This document shows, in pieces, positions 1-11,691 of a stretch of DNA of 64,000 bases (position 1 is the first letter of the stretch; every line of letters starts with the position of its first letter). This DNA is from Pyricularia pennisetigena (taxonomy: Eukaryota; Ascomycota; Sordariomycetes; Magnaporthales; Pyriculariaceae), in the NCBI RefSeq assembly GCF_004337985.1, contig NC_043742.1, positions 1,536,176 to 1,600,175 of the forward strand, given 5' to 3'. The notes under the pieces are model-generated. The model made no database searches, was not told the origin of the DNA, and saw nothing but the letters and a program-made list of their open reading frames with translations. The translations under genes and the position numbers were made by a program.

Positions 1-3000
1 TGTTGCCCCCGGTGGATATGTGTGCCCTCGCCCACTCGGCCGCCTTTTCGACGCGCGTTTCAAAGCTGATGTCTCCCCAGTGGCGCTCCGAGTCGGACCA
101 GAGCGACGTGGCCGGGTCCTCCGACATGAGGGCAAGCACCTGAACGACACCGAAACAGAAGAGCGTTGGCATGTAGGTCACGAAGCCCTCTTCAACCCAA
201 GCCCGTGCAAACACGGTACCCATAGGCTCGAGCATGATCACTTGACTCTTGGAGGCCGCTTCCGCCCACGCCTTGTCCTCGGCGCCGAGCTGGGACGTGA
301 CCTCGGCATCTCCAAGCCAGGACCGCACGCACGCGATGTTGCCGTCTGTCCAGATGTCGAGCGACTCCTCGAACAAGTTCGTCCAGGCCAGAAGCACGAT
401 ATCGTCGGTCAGCATAGTCACCAACTCCCGCCCGATATCGGCCTTGATCTCTTGCGGGAGGGCGTCGCGGTCGAGGTCCTCGAGGTGCTCTTGCCAGTAC
501 CACGCCGCATAGCGCTGCAGGGAAAGGCCCTCGTCGTTGATGGCACCGATGCTGACGGTGAAGAACTCCGGGTCCGTAAAGATGCGCATGCAAGTCCTCA
601 AGACGTGCAGGCGCGCATCGATGAGCCTGAACCCGATGGCGGGGGCATCTTTGCTTGCGCGCAGGGAAGTCGACGCCTCGTCGCGGAAGAAGTCGCGCAC
701 AGAGGCGTGCGAGAAGGTGACGGTCGTGGTGCGGCGGTTGGATGAAAACTCCATCTCCCCGTCCGCGTCGTTCTCCGGCAAGTCGGGAGAGCGGACGTCG
801 GATGTGGCCGTCTGTTGGCGGATGGCGGTGTATGCGCGGTCGGCAAGATCGGCCGTCGTCAGTCCGTCCGCTCGTTCGAGGGTGAAGAATGCCGAGAACT
901 GGCTGCGCAGCATCTCCTCGAGCCGGAAAGGCGAGTCGCCAACCTTGAGGGTCAGGATGGATTCGATCTGCTCCAGAGTGAGGCCCATCTGTGCCACGCA
1001 GACCCAGCACAGGATCTCGTTGAGGTCGTTTGCCTCTTCCTGCGTGATGGATGCCGAAAAGTCCAGGACCGTCTTGGTCAGCATCCCATTGATCTCCTTG
1101 GGATAAGACTGCAGCGCCTCTATGACGCGCCGTGGATGCCGGGCGCGCGCCAGCTCGGCCAGCATGAACTTGGCCAGCACAAACAGCCCGTCGACCTGCG
1201 CCAGCATCGTGTCGACCACCTGCTGCTTGAACTCTGGCGTCGTTCCCCGCAGGACCCGTGTCGAGTTGACTCCTTGTTTGATGTACTGGGTGATGTCGAC
1301 CCTGCTACGCTCCGGCGTGATGTGCAGGATGCGCAAGCCCACCTCGAGGTACGAGTTGATTTTATCCGTCAGCGAGGTCCGCCCTACCATGGCGATCTGC
1401 ACACGTGTGCCGTTGGCAGGCTGTCGGCCCAGTTCGTTCAACAGAGAAAGGAACTCGGCCAGCTGCGCTGGGTCTGCCTCGTCGAGGCCGTCGAGCAGAA
1501 CGTACACGTTCCTCCTCCACTGATCCGGCACAAGCGGCTCGATGAGCAAGTGGCGGAACGCGCTCGAGACCGTCTTGATCTCCTCACCGCCGTTGGAGAC
1601 CCCTTTGAGGACCTGCTTCCCATAAAAGACGTCCTGCTCCGAGATCTGAAAGGCCATGTCGTGGAGAGCCTGGACCACGGACCGCGTCTCGGGGTTGTTG
1701 TGCTTGAAGAAGAAATACCCCAGCATGTGAGTCGTCTCTTGTTCCTCGAGCAGCCTCAGACCCCATGAGACCAAGCGAGATGTTAGGTACGACTTGCCCG
1801 TTCCGGGGTTGCCGCAGATCCAGAGGAAGCGGACGTCACCTGCGATCCATGCCTTCATCGACGGATCCTCGACGATCCAGTTGCCCGTCCCGGGCGTACG
1901 GGTACGGTTGAGCGCCAGGTACGTATCCTCTGCATACGTGGACGGACGGAGGATCGTCTTGAGCTTGCTCCTGTTGGAAGATAAGGCCTGCTCCTTGGTT
2001 TGGGGCTCCCGGCTTTCCGTCCGAATGGTCTGCACATTGGCATCAACGCGAGAGATGATCTCAAGGAGGCGGTCCTGGTTGGATAGAGACCGTTTCACAA
2101 CAGCGTTTGTTTCCGCCGTGACGAGTCTCGTTTCTGCATCTGTGAGGACTGAAAGTCGTTTTATAACGTCGGGGATTGGCGAGCCCTGGCCGAAAATGCG
2201 TCGAAAGTAAGACTTCAACCGGCCGCGCTCGACCTCTTTGGTCGCCAATACGAGACACTCAAAGACCGTGGCCAGAATCTCGACAACCTTGTCGTGCAAC
2301 TGTGGGGACAGCTTCTCGGACATGTAGAACTTGAGCCTGGAGGTAAAGTCGGCCAGTTGTCCAAAGAGCTCCTCGATAGAGTCGTAGACCTGCGAGACGT
2401 CCTTGGCCGCACTGATCAGGTACATGATGGCGGCAAAGATGTTCTGCGACGGAGCGAATATCTCACTGGCCGCCCCAGCCAACGCGTCCCCCACAACCTC
2501 GAGCGGCTGGCAAGCCATGGACATGGCCTCGAATAGCGACTTTCGCTTTTCTCGAAAGTTGCCGAACCGTTCATTTTGTCTGTTGACGACGGTGAGAAGG
2601 TCCTCGACGGTGCGGAGCGGAGGTTGCATAAAGTCCTTTAGATCGAGCCCCGTCGACTCGGCGTAGCGGGCCTGCGCAGCAGCCAGTACTGAGCCGAACT
2701 GGCGCTGCAAGTTGCTGTCTGTTCGCACCTTGATCATTTCTATTTTTTCGTCGTCCCGGGGATCCCTGCTTCCCGAGTTTTGCTCTTGTTTGGACTTGTC
2801 GTGCTCCGAGTATTTTGGGGGATCGTCCATGGGGATTTTTTGCCCGGACGGCCTCGATTCAGTGTGGACCTGCGAACGTGCCTGGACGAGACCGGCGCCC
2901 GATGAGATGATGGATATTAACTTCCAGGCAGGATGTCGACCTAGACAGCTCCATAGCCAGACCGGCATGGAGACGATACCCGTTGCCGGTGTGCCGTCGA

Positions 3001-4123
3001 AGAGATCATGGCACTTGACCAGCTCTCGCAGCTTCGTGTCGAGAATTGAAGCTCCGGATGCCTTCTTGTTCTCTTGTCGCTGTCTTCCCCATTCGATCCA
3101 TTCTTGCATCACGGGACTTTTGGCCGCGTTGTCGAACTTTATACAGACGAGGGCAATACCTCCAGAACCTTCTCCGAGTGAGTCTAATGTATTGGTTGGA
3201 GACAACATGGATGTACTTTCTGGGAAGTGCGTCTCTCCGTTCTGTTTGGATATGGGCCGTAATGGGATGCTAGCCTGCAAACTGCTATTCGTCGTCAAGC
3301 GCTGCCAATGTCCAATACTGACCTCTTCGGCGCCGGATGCAGAGGGTCTAGTCCATGCCAGCTGCATAGCGGAGATATTGGAATCATCGGCCGACTTGGC
3401 CAGCACCGTCGTCAAATCTCTGGTGAAGCCCGTCCTTCCATTGCCAGAGAGCACCTCGCAGCGTCCATGCCACTCGATGTCCCGATCCACGACCTGCGAT
3501 GCAAAATCGCAATCCAGCACAAGCAACACGTCGCACGTCACCAGTCGGATGCGATTCATCACCTTCTCCCATTCGATGCCTGCAAATCCTTTCTCGTCCC
3601 TGTCCATCCATAACCCCTTTCTGTCCTTCTTTCGGTATCCCGAGGGACCGCCATAGTAGAGGATGAAGAGGCTGTCGCTGTTGATCCCCTGCTTTGCATT
3701 GATGTCTCGGATGTGCTCATACACCCCATACTGAAACTCTGCCGCCGCAGCGTCCGTACTCGGTAAGCTGATCTCGCGTACGTCGTATCCATACTTTGTC
3801 TGCAAAACCTCTGCGAATTCCTGCCTCGCCGCCGTCTCGCTTGTCCTCGCCTCCCACCCGACCAGGCACGCGAGAACATTGCTGTACGAAGCCGACGAAG
3901 CGAGCGCGCGCGGCACGACGGCTTTCAACCTGTCGACCAAGTCCTGGAAGCTGGGTAGACGCGTGTGTGCGGGCCCCAGCTGTGTGATGATGCCGCTGCC
4001 CGGCGTGCGTTCGGCACCGTACAGGCCATCTGCCAGGGCGACCGCGGCGACGCTTTCTACCTTGTTCCGGCCGTTGATGTTATTCTTGACGTTCTGGGCA
4101 GCGTGACTGCTGCTGGCTGCCAT
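1..4123 (-). CDS. NLR-like STAND protein: caspase-like, Goodbye and NACHT domains (C-terminus outside window)
   Basis: One uninterrupted frame runs from the ATG at 4123-4121 off the left edge, giving at least 1374 codons. A degenerate caspase-like region sits near residues 70-260; where caspase-like domains have YYxGHG it reads YYGGPSG (about 155-161), and where they have DCC it reads DCD (about 203-205). Residues about 477-648 match the fungal Goodbye domain (SAAKDVSQVYDSIEELFGQL core, LATKEVERGR end). A NACHT P-loop GNPGTGKS lies at 771-778 and a Walker B LLDGLDEAD near 876-884. By family knowledge such STAND proteins oligomerise on ligand binding and take part in fungal allorecognition or immunity-like cell death. 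The sensor repeats (ankyrin, WD or TPR) would lie beyond position 1. No intron is needed. The domain calls rest on motif reading, without a profile search. Confidence 0.85.
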   Translation of the reverse strand, partial: MAASSSHAAQNVKNNINGRNKVESVAAVALADGLYGAERTPGSGIITQLGPAHTRLPSFQDLVDRLKAVVPRALASSASYSNVLACLVGWEARTSETAARQEFAEVLQTKYGYDVREISLPSTDAAAAEFQYGVYEHIRDINAKQGINSDSLFILYYGGPSGYRKKDRKGLWMDRDEKGFAGIEWEKVMNRIRLVTCDVLLVLDCDFASQVVDRDIEWHGRCEVLSGNGRTGFTRDLTTVLAKSADDSNISAMQLAWTRPSASGAEEVSIGHWQRLTTNSSLQASIPLRPISKQNGETHFPESTSMLSPTNTLDSLGEGSGGIALVCIKFDNAAKSPVMQEWIEWGRQRQENKKASGASILDTKLRELVKCHDLFDGTPATGIVSMPVWLWSCLGRHPAWKLISIISSGAGLVQARSQVHTESRPSGQKIPMDDPPKYSEHDKSKQEQNSGSRDPRDDEKIEMIKVRTDSNLQRQFGSVLAAAQARYAESTGLDLKDFMQPPLRTVEDLLTVVNRQNERFGNFREKRKSLFEAMSMACQPLEVVGDALAGAASEIFAPSQNIFAAIMYLISAAKDVSQVYDSIEELFGQLADFTSRLKFYMSEKLSPQLHDKVVEILATVFECLVLATKEVERGRLKSYFRRIFGQGSPIPDVIKRLSVLTDAETRLVTAETNAVVKRSLSNQDRLLEIISRVDANVQTIRTESREPQTKEQALSSNRSKLKTILRPSTYAEDTYLALNRTRTPGTGNWIVEDPSMKAWIAGDVRFLWICGNPGTGKSYLTSRLVSWGLRLLEEQETTHMLGYFFFKHNNPETRSVVQALHDMAFQISEQDVFYGKQVLKGVSNGGEEIKTVSSAFRHLLIEPLVPDQWRRNVYVLLDGLDEADPAQLAEFLSLLNELGRQPANGTRVQIAMVGRTSLTDKINSYLEVGLRILHITPERSRVDITQYIKQGVNSTRVLRGTTPEFKQQVVDTMLAQVDGLFVLAKFMLAELARARHPRRVIEALQSYPKEINGMLTKTVLDFSASITQEEANDLNEILCWVCVAQMGLTLEQIESILTLKVGDSPFRLEEMLRSQFSAFFTLERADGLTTADLADRAYTAIRQQTATSDVRSPDLPENDADGEMEFSSNRRTTTVTFSHASVRDFFRDEASTSLRASKDAPAIGFRLIDARLHVLRTCMRIFTDPEFFTVSIGAINDEGLSLQRYAAWYWQEHLEDLDRDALPQEIKADIGRELVTMLTDDIVLLAWTNLFEESLDIWTDGNIACVRSWLGDAEVTSQLGAEDKAWAEAASKSQVIMLEPMGTVFARAWVEEGFVTYMPTLFCFGVVQVLALMSEDPATSLWSDSERHWGDISFETRVEKAAEWARAHISTGGN

Positions 4124-4294
4124 TTGATGTTTTCCTGGAATTCGTCCCGACGAGACATTGTCAAGCAAAATAGGAAATTAGGAAAGAAAAGAATAAAGAC
4201 CATGCTGAGTTTGTTCGAACTTGTTGAGCGTCGATCAACAATTTTGTGGAGTTTACATGGGCGCCCAGAAGGATGCAACCCCCCCTCAAGACCC

Positions 4295-4589
4295 NNNNNN
4301 NNNNNNNNNNNNNNNNNNNNNNNNNNNNNNNNNNNNNNNNNNNNNNNNNNNNNNNNNNNNNNNNNNNNNNNNNNNNNNNNNNNNNNNNNNNNNNNNNNNN
4401 NNNNNNNNNNNNNNNNNNNNNNNNNNNNNNNNNNNNNNNNNNNNNNNNNNNNNNNNNNNNNNNNNNNNNNNNNNNNNNNNNNNNNNNNNNNNNNNNNNNN
4501 NNNNNNNNNNNNNNNNNNNNNNNNNNNNNNNNNNNNNNNNNNNNNNNNNNNNNNNNNNNNNNNNNNNNNNNNNNNNNNNNNNNNNNNNN
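4295..4589. other. Assembly gap (295 N) with a poly-T edge
   Basis: Unknown bases run from 4295 to 4589 and are followed directly by 15 T. A further T run of about 30 lies at 4757-4786. Homopolymers border most of the gaps in this window. Confidence 0.98.
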
Positions 4590-4750
4590 TTTTTTTTTTT
4601 TTTTCTCTCTCTTTTACTTTGTCGAAGCCGCCGATCGCGCTGGACAAGTAAGCGACGCCACGATGGCAACTCGGGGAATTTACCCATTAGTGTGTTTTGC
4701 TGCTGCCTGACCTGATTCCAAATGTTAATGTTTAGCACCTCTATCATTGT

Positions 4751-4786
<36 letters not shown>

Positions 4787-6706
4787 CCTGGTCATGACGC
4801 TAGACTGTTTACTAAACCGCCCACTTCTGTGAACCCAATTAATGACCGCAGAATGACCACCGACATCATGGCCAATCACGAGAAGCACTGAGACGTTGGC
4901 AGGATGATCAAGGTTGGCTGGGGCGTTTTTGGATCGACGCCTCCATTGGTAATTCGTGGCATAACGTCAGCAGCTACGACAGGAAGCACTGACAGCGTAT
5001 CCGCTGACCGTCCTGCTATACTACACAGTCTGCACTAAATAGCTTTTACCGCAGGTAAACACTTGGGGGCATCTTACATCGCCAATCAACTCCACTATTA
5101 TTATCAGTTCAAAAACAACGATGAAATGACTCCCCATCTAGTAGTAATCTCATTTTCATCGCAGAGCGGCAGGAAATGCCAACATTGTAAAGCAAGTTAA
5201 GCAACCATGCTGAGTGTTTCTGTTTCTAATTTGCTTGTATTTTGACGTGGCCAGTAAAAGGAGACTGTTCACCCAGGGTTTTAAATACAAAGCCCCAGAT
5301 ATAATAAACCCAATACCCCAAAGTCCCTTAGCATTCGACTCCGACACTCCGTCTAGGACTGACTTCTTTCGTTTGAAATACTGCCCCATTCCATTTACCG
5401 GCATACATTTCTTCAACGTCGTTCCTGTGCCTCCTCCTCCTCCCCCGGCTGTTTGGATGTTTCTCTTTGCAACCCGAATTCCCGCATTACTTAGGTGGAA
5501 ATGAGGTAGTATTGGAATTCACATGGGAAAATTGCTTGTCCCCCGCTTTGAACGTTTTGATTTTTCATATCCCTCGCATCGTCAAGATATATGACCTGAA
5601 CATCGTCGATGGATCGTACAAAAAGCACAATAATCGGCCATAACCTCTTGGTACATGCTAATCCCGTTATTGTAAAGATAGTCGAAGGTGTCCATAGGAC
5701 CATAGGTAGCACAAGATGTCGCCCCCAACACGTACAGCAGGACGAGACCAAACGTATATACGGCAGAAGGTTTCCCCAACCCCTTTTAGTCTAAGCCTCT
5801 GGACTCCTACACATAGCGTTTCCAACGGCGTGCGGTCCTTAGACCGGCTTGTCGTTTTCCATTTTGTAAGCAAGATCCAGGCCACCCAGAGCTGCGTCTA
5901 CGACTGCTTGCTTGCCTTGTTCATTACGAATCCAATCAGCCAAGGCATTTTCGGAATTTGTATCTGCGCAGTAATAGAGACTAAAGACAAAAGCAGCCGT
6001 CATTGATCGAACCTGAGCTGGGCCGTCCAAACGAGTGGCAGACGGGTCGGCACCCATGCGACAAGCAAGGGTCATTTAACTAGCTGAATTTTGCTCGCTT
6101 GTCACGTATGACAGGCGCATCCGTACCGTCGAAAATGTGAGCTTTTGCACGGCTTGGTGCCTACCTAGTCAGAAGAATCGATGTGGTATCCTAGAATGAC
6201 TCTGGTTGCCTAATCTGACAGTCCTGCATTGTGGTTCACGTGACGACGTTTGGCTTCATGAGGCATCGTGACTGCTTATGTCCACAGATTTAGTCTTTTA
6301 GGTGACAAGTACAGTGAGATCGCTGCGACCTGTGCAATAATAATAATATCAGCAAACAAAACCTTAATCTCGATCGTAAAGCTACCTTGACATCTATTCT
6401 AACTCACGTGGTTATACTCGTGATATCTCCACATACAGGTCTTTTTTTTTTTTTTTTTNNNNNNNNNNNNNNATGAACACTCTATTTAGGTTGCCGAGAA
6501 CGGGAGCGGGGTTAACGACGAGACGCACTTGACCGAGACAAACGAAAAACTCGACAGCATCGCGTCAAACAGGGTGGTCAATCATCCAAGACCACGGCAA
6601 CAGAGACCACCAAATCCTGATTAAAATCCAAAACGAACATGAGAAACCTGACTTATGCGGGTGCGGCCGAAAGTATGTCAATCTGAGACACGGATCAGTT
6701 CGTAGG
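4590..6706. other. Intergenic region, no convincing gene
   Basis: This stretch lies between the NLR-like gene and the P450. It holds T runs, a 14-base N gap at 6459-6472, and short frames only. One minus-strand frame (5779-5582, 65 codons) starts with a signal-peptide-like segment (GLVLLYVLGATSC) followed by a short cysteine-bearing tail. Another (6075-5839, 78 codons) has ordinary-looking composition. Neither is recognisable and neither can be joined to the other in frame. Confidence 0.5.
5582..5779 (-). CDS. Doubtful small secreted peptide
   Basis: A 65-codon frame begins with a plausible signal peptide whose hydrophobic core is TFGLVLLYVLGA, with small residues before a likely cleavage site at C-A. 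The mature part would be about 40 residues with four cysteines and no family I recognise. No intron, TATA element or supporting context is visible. It may equally be a chance frame. Confidence 0.2.
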   Translation of the reverse strand: MGKPSAVYTFGLVLLYVLGATSCATYGPMDTFDYLYNNGISMYQEVMADYCAFCTIHRRCSGHIS

Positions 6707-8527
6707 TTGACAAATGTCGGTCGTTGGACAGCGGCGCAATACTGCGCATCTCATCTCGCCGGGACCATCGTCACGCTCTCAGTCGCCTGCGCCCTCTATG
6801 CCTGGGTTTTCCTCCCGCTCGTGGCATCACCGCTGCGCGCCATTCCGGGGCCCAAGGCCTACGCGGCGACCAAATGGCGGCTCGCCTGGGACGACTACCA
6901 GGGCACAAGGACCCGCGCAATCCACAGGCTGCACAAACAGCACGGCAGCGCCGTCCGCATCGGCCCCAGAGAGGTATCCTTCTCGTCGCTCTCGGCACTC
7001 CGCACCATCTACGGGGCCGGGTCCGGGTCCGAGCGCACCGGCTTCTACCGCATGTTTGACGTCTACGGCCGTCAGAACCTCTTCACTTTTGCCGAGACCA
7101 AGAAGCACGGCGAGAGGAAGAAGCTGCTCGCTCATGCCTACGCCAAAAGCGTCGTCCTGTCGGATGCATCGGTTGCAAAACAGCTGATAGAGGAGAATGT
7201 GAAGAGGTTCCTGGAGCTGATTGAACGCGACAAGGAGGCGACGTCTGAAATTTTTGACAGTCTACATTGGTTTAGTCTCGACAGCATCACCGGCTTTATA
7301 TACGGTGAGGGGAACGGCGGCACGCACGCTTTGCGCGGTGATCAGGCTCACAGGGCGATGCTGGACGATATTCGCGATCCCGCGAGAAGGAGACTCACCT
7401 GGTTTGCTTTCCACTTGAAGTCGTATACCCAGTGGTTGTACACACGGACGGGCCTCTTGGACAAGGTAATAGATAGCTTGGGTCTTTTGCCAATGTCGAG
7501 ACCAACCACCTATACAGCCATCAGGGCGCACGCTCTGAAGTCGTGCCTAGAGTCTGAACCCGCTGTCGACGAGACCAAAACAAAAGTCGGCAATACTTCC
7601 TTTATCATCTCCAAGCTGTGGGAACACTGCAACTCTGAAAAGGAGCCCAGGGTGGATGCGCTGGATATTGCTTCCGAGGCAGCCGACCACTTCCTTGCGG
7701 GCATCGACACGACCAGCGACACGTTGATGTTTGCAATCTGGGCCCTCTCTCTGCCGGAAAACAGACACTGTCAAGAAAGGCTGATTGCCGAGATCGACAG
7801 CATGTCGCCGGAGCTGTTCAAGCAGGGACCCGAAGTTGCTGGCAGTGCGGTAGCGGCCGCCGAGGTCGCTGACCGGCTTCCCTATCTCAACGCCGTGATC
7901 AAGGAAACCCTGCGGCTCTATGCACCAATACCCGGATCGGAGCCGCGCTCGATGCCGGCAGACACGACGATAGACGGATACCGAATTCCTGCCGGGACAG
8001 TGGTCAGCATGTCGCCGTATACGCTCCATCGAAACGAAGCTGTGTTCCCGCAGATGCTGGAGTTTCGACCCGAGAGGTGGCTCGGCGGGCTGGGGGATCC
8101 GGCCGACATGAAAAAGTACTTTTGGGCCTTTTCCAGTGGCGGTCGCATGTGTATAGGCTTACAGTATGGATCAAGCTCCCTCTTGTTCTTCATCTTGGTG
8201 AATATTCTATGCTAAATAATGGTAACGTACCACGTGCAGTTTCGCCATGGCCGAGATGACGACGCTTTTGGCATCTTTGTATAAACACTACACTACCTGT
8301 GAGCAGGAGAAGCAAAAAGGGGCAAGTCCTGCAATCTCGAGCCGGTTCGAGCTGTTCTACGACGAGAGGTTCGAGCGCGTCACTGTGAGTTTGGGACGGC
8401 ACTCCCTACCTTTGTTGTCAGGGCAGGTCCTATTGCTGACTTTTCTGTAAAGGAGCACGCTTGCTTTATCAACTTCAAAAGACGGGCTGGATCATTGTCC
8501 CCTGGGCATATATCCAGCAAAGCCTAG
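6707..8527 (+). CDS. Cytochrome P450 monooxygenase, start codon not resolved
   Basis: Three exons fit: (6707)-8163, 8240-8384 and 8453-8527, with introns 8164-8239 and 8385-8452 (both GT-AG, frame kept), giving about 558 codons. Counting from 6707, a membrane anchor lies near residues 20-40, followed by the proline-rich PGPKAY hinge. The I-helix is AGIDTT (about 331-336), the ExxR is ETLR (E400, R403) and the haem motif is FSSGGRMCIG with ligand Cys482. The last exons supply the typical FYDERF and EHACFINF ends of fungal microsomal P450s. It should hydroxylate or oxidise a small hydrophobic substrate in the ER with a P450 reductase; the substrate cannot be inferred. No in-frame ATG exists between the stop at 6530-6532 and the Met codon inside the domain near 7050. 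The ATG at 6714 is one base out of phase with the anchor. Confidence 0.85.
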
Positions 8528-10526
8528 CCATCATCCTAAGCAAAGTACCATGTTTGGCTGGTAAAGGGGCTCTCAGCAAAACTCATTGACCGGCTCGAAT
8601 TCTGCGCAGTATTTATTCGCACAAGACGAGAGAGGACACGCTTTCTGAGGAGATACGGGCAATCGACGGCGAAAAAGAAATTATTTATTGTGTCCCAGGG
8701 CGCCAAGCCGTCAAGACACAACACCATCCCTTATATGATAACGAAGGATAAGATGACTGGCGTCCTTCGATATTAGATCCTTGTAGCACAAATCTACTTG
8801 TTGGTATTTGTGTATCTCTGTGAAAATAATCCGTAAAACTAATTCAGTGCTTGTTTTTACTCTTCTTCTTTTGCAGAGCTTTATCACCAAGCCGTAATTT
8901 GCTTCTCCTTCCACGTCTTGACCACTTCCCGCATGAGTGTCTGCCTCTGAAGCCGTAGTCGATTTTCACCCTAGGCTTCCGACTCTTGGCCTGTGAGTGC
9001 AAGATACACTCATCGAGGTCTCTTGTGATGGTTCCCAATTATAGCAATACCAGGATGAGCGTCGGCTGCTTTTGCGAGTTCTTTTTTTTTTTTTTTTTTT
9101 TTTCTCCCTATCTTTTCTGCCTCCAAATTGATCCGCCGCCGCCTGTCAGCGATCATAAAGGCCAAGGCGGACGTGGGTAGTCGGGCTACATTAGTCAGGA
9201 TATGGGCACCACGGACAAGCCCCGACTTTGAACTTTGCCCACGCCCCCATCCAGGGATTTGCCACGTGCAGTAGACTAGAAAAAGGCAAAGACGCCGATT
9301 TGCGCCCCGCTTAGTCGCGTACAAGGTCACGAGGACGAAGAGAACATGGTCGACTTCCTGAAGACTGGGTTGAAATAAGTACAAAGCCGACGGTAGACAA
9401 TGTGAAAAAAAAAAGACCAATGGCAGCATGGGAGGAAATGAAAATAGAAATACTCCTACTGCAGTGGCGTTTAAAACATGAAAGTCAGATCGAGATCCTA
9501 AAGGTAGCTGAACTACAACTAGTTAAATGTTAACGGACGGATATTTTTACCGGTAAACCAGCTTTCTAATGGCCGGTTAATATATAAATCTGCCGATCGA
9601 GGTAGCACATGAGCGCTGGGACTTTGAAAAGGGGCCAAATATATGTTATATATAAAAAAAGCTATTTATACTACTTTACACAGATTCCCAGGTGACTGCG
9701 CGGTTTGTATTATAATGCCAGGTAGTTTTGTGCCCAACGTGTGAGGGTGTTATAAGCCTGAGCAGTTCAGCGACAAAGAAAGTAGTGCTTTGAATAGCTA
9801 CAATAGACCAAGGTGAGTCTCTGAGAAAGTCCCAATTAAATGGTGGCTGATTATTGCTAAACCGCCAGGAGACGCGCTACTAAATACTCAGAAACAACTC
9901 TAGAATTCCATTCTGCCCGGCCTGCTCGGCTCCTGTGCAACCCTAGATCTAGTCCGATGAAAAAGAGTTCGGGGGAGCGTGGCCGATCTGACATTTGTGG
10001 ATGCGCAGATAGAGATAACTTTTGCCGGCCAAAGTAACCATGATATTTACTGAAATTACTGCTTGGCCAAGGTTTTCATGAATGTGTAGGACTTGATTTT
10101 CAGGTGATCTCGATATTCCAACAAGGGTTGACTTCTGCGTAGGGCATGGGATGAATATTGCATTCACTTTATGACTGTGCACAACGCAGCATCTCAGGGA
10201 GGTCATAGTCAGTATCGAGATGCCTGTGCGGCGTGCTGACGGATGACCATGATTGACGAGCACTGCTGTTACCGGCAATGATCTGTGTTTGGTACTCGAT
10301 TCTATGATTTGCGTGCGGGTTACTGCAATATTCTAGGCAGGATTCCGTCTGACACAAAAGGGACACAAATGGCAAAAGTGGCCATGGCCGCTTGCATGTA
10401 GAACACCGCAGAAGAAATAGGGCAAACCCAGAATTGGGCGTCAGATTTACAGATAACAATGAACGAAATAAAAAAATACTATACATTGATGTTTTACCGC
10501 CCGAAACTACCTCGTACTCCCCTCCG
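8528..10526. other. Intergenic, no gene seen
   Basis: The region between the P450 and the sedolisin has a T run at about 9083-9102, AT-rich segments near 9500-9700 and only short frames, several of them created by the homopolymers (Lys or Phe runs). I see no family similarity on either strand. Confidence 0.6.
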
Positions 10527-11648
10527 TCACGCGTTGGGCACTCCAGGCGCGCCGACCGCCAGCAGCTTGTCAAAGAGCGGCGTCCCCAGCCCCGTGACGG
10601 GATCCCAGCCCGCCGTGGCGTTGAATTTGGCGCCTTCAGGGAACTCGGTACGCTGCTTGCGGCAGCCGATGCCAGCGCCGTTGACAATGTCCGTCATGGC
10701 CGCGGCGTTCTGGTACAGCATGGGATTGAGGAAGCCCAAGGCCGGCATGCCCTTCGTCTTGCGGGCGGCGTTGACGAGCGCCACCATGCCGGCAAACAGA
10801 GGCGAGCTGGCGCTGGTCCCGGAAATCAGAGCGACGCGACCCTTGTCGATGACGACGAAGCGGGTGCCCTGGGCAGACACGTCCGGGATGCCGCGGCCGT
10901 TCCCGTCAAAGAAGCGTTCGTAGCCCGAGGCCTTGATCGACTCGATGTACTTTGGCACCACGTCGTTCTGGTAGTCGGGCCGGGCGTGGTAGATGCTGAA
11001 GCCGCCCGAGGAAAAGGAGACGGCCCGCTCGGGCTCGAAGCCGACGGTGGCGCCGACCGACGTGACGTAGGGACAGCCCGCGGGGAAGGTCGAGCCGAAA
11101 AAGGTCGCGTTGTCCGAGGACCGGACGCAGTCGTTACCCGGGCCCGAGTCGCCAGACGAAAACATGACCGAGACGCCGCGGGCGCCGAGCTGCATGAACA
11201 TGTTGCAAACCTTGAGGGCATAGTCGCGCGGCACCGACTGCTCCTCCTCGCCGTACGACACCGAGAGGGTCTGGGGCAGGGCTGAGTCGGGCTGGGCCAG
11301 GAGGTAGGTCAGGAACTCGAGGTAAGGCTCGTTGTTGTTGTCGGTGGCGTTGGGCTGGTCCAAGGTTGGGACGAGTGGCCTGCGGTTCAGCGGCCAGGTT
11401 AGTTTTTTTTTTTTTTTTTTTTTTTTTTTGTTTCAATATTTTCCAAGACGATACCCGGAAAGGATCGACCTGAGACGTCGACGGAACACTTACCCTCTAC
11501 CTCCAGTGCTGTACTCCAGGATGGGAATAGGATGGCTCATTGCCATGACGTACTGCAGATCCAGGTTTGCCTCGCCTGTGGCTCCAGAAAGAAGACATAT
11601 GATTAGCAACAAAAGACCAATGCCGCATAATGCCAACACAATCAGCAC

Positions 11649-11691
<43 letters not shown>

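Noticed and set aside
1..4123. Many plus-strand frames over the NLR-like gene
   Set aside because: They are antisense shadows of the long minus-strand frame and show no family motifs.
9010..9429. Minus-strand 139-codon frame
   Set aside because: It contains a Lys run coded by a T homopolymer, and has no motifs and no splice context.
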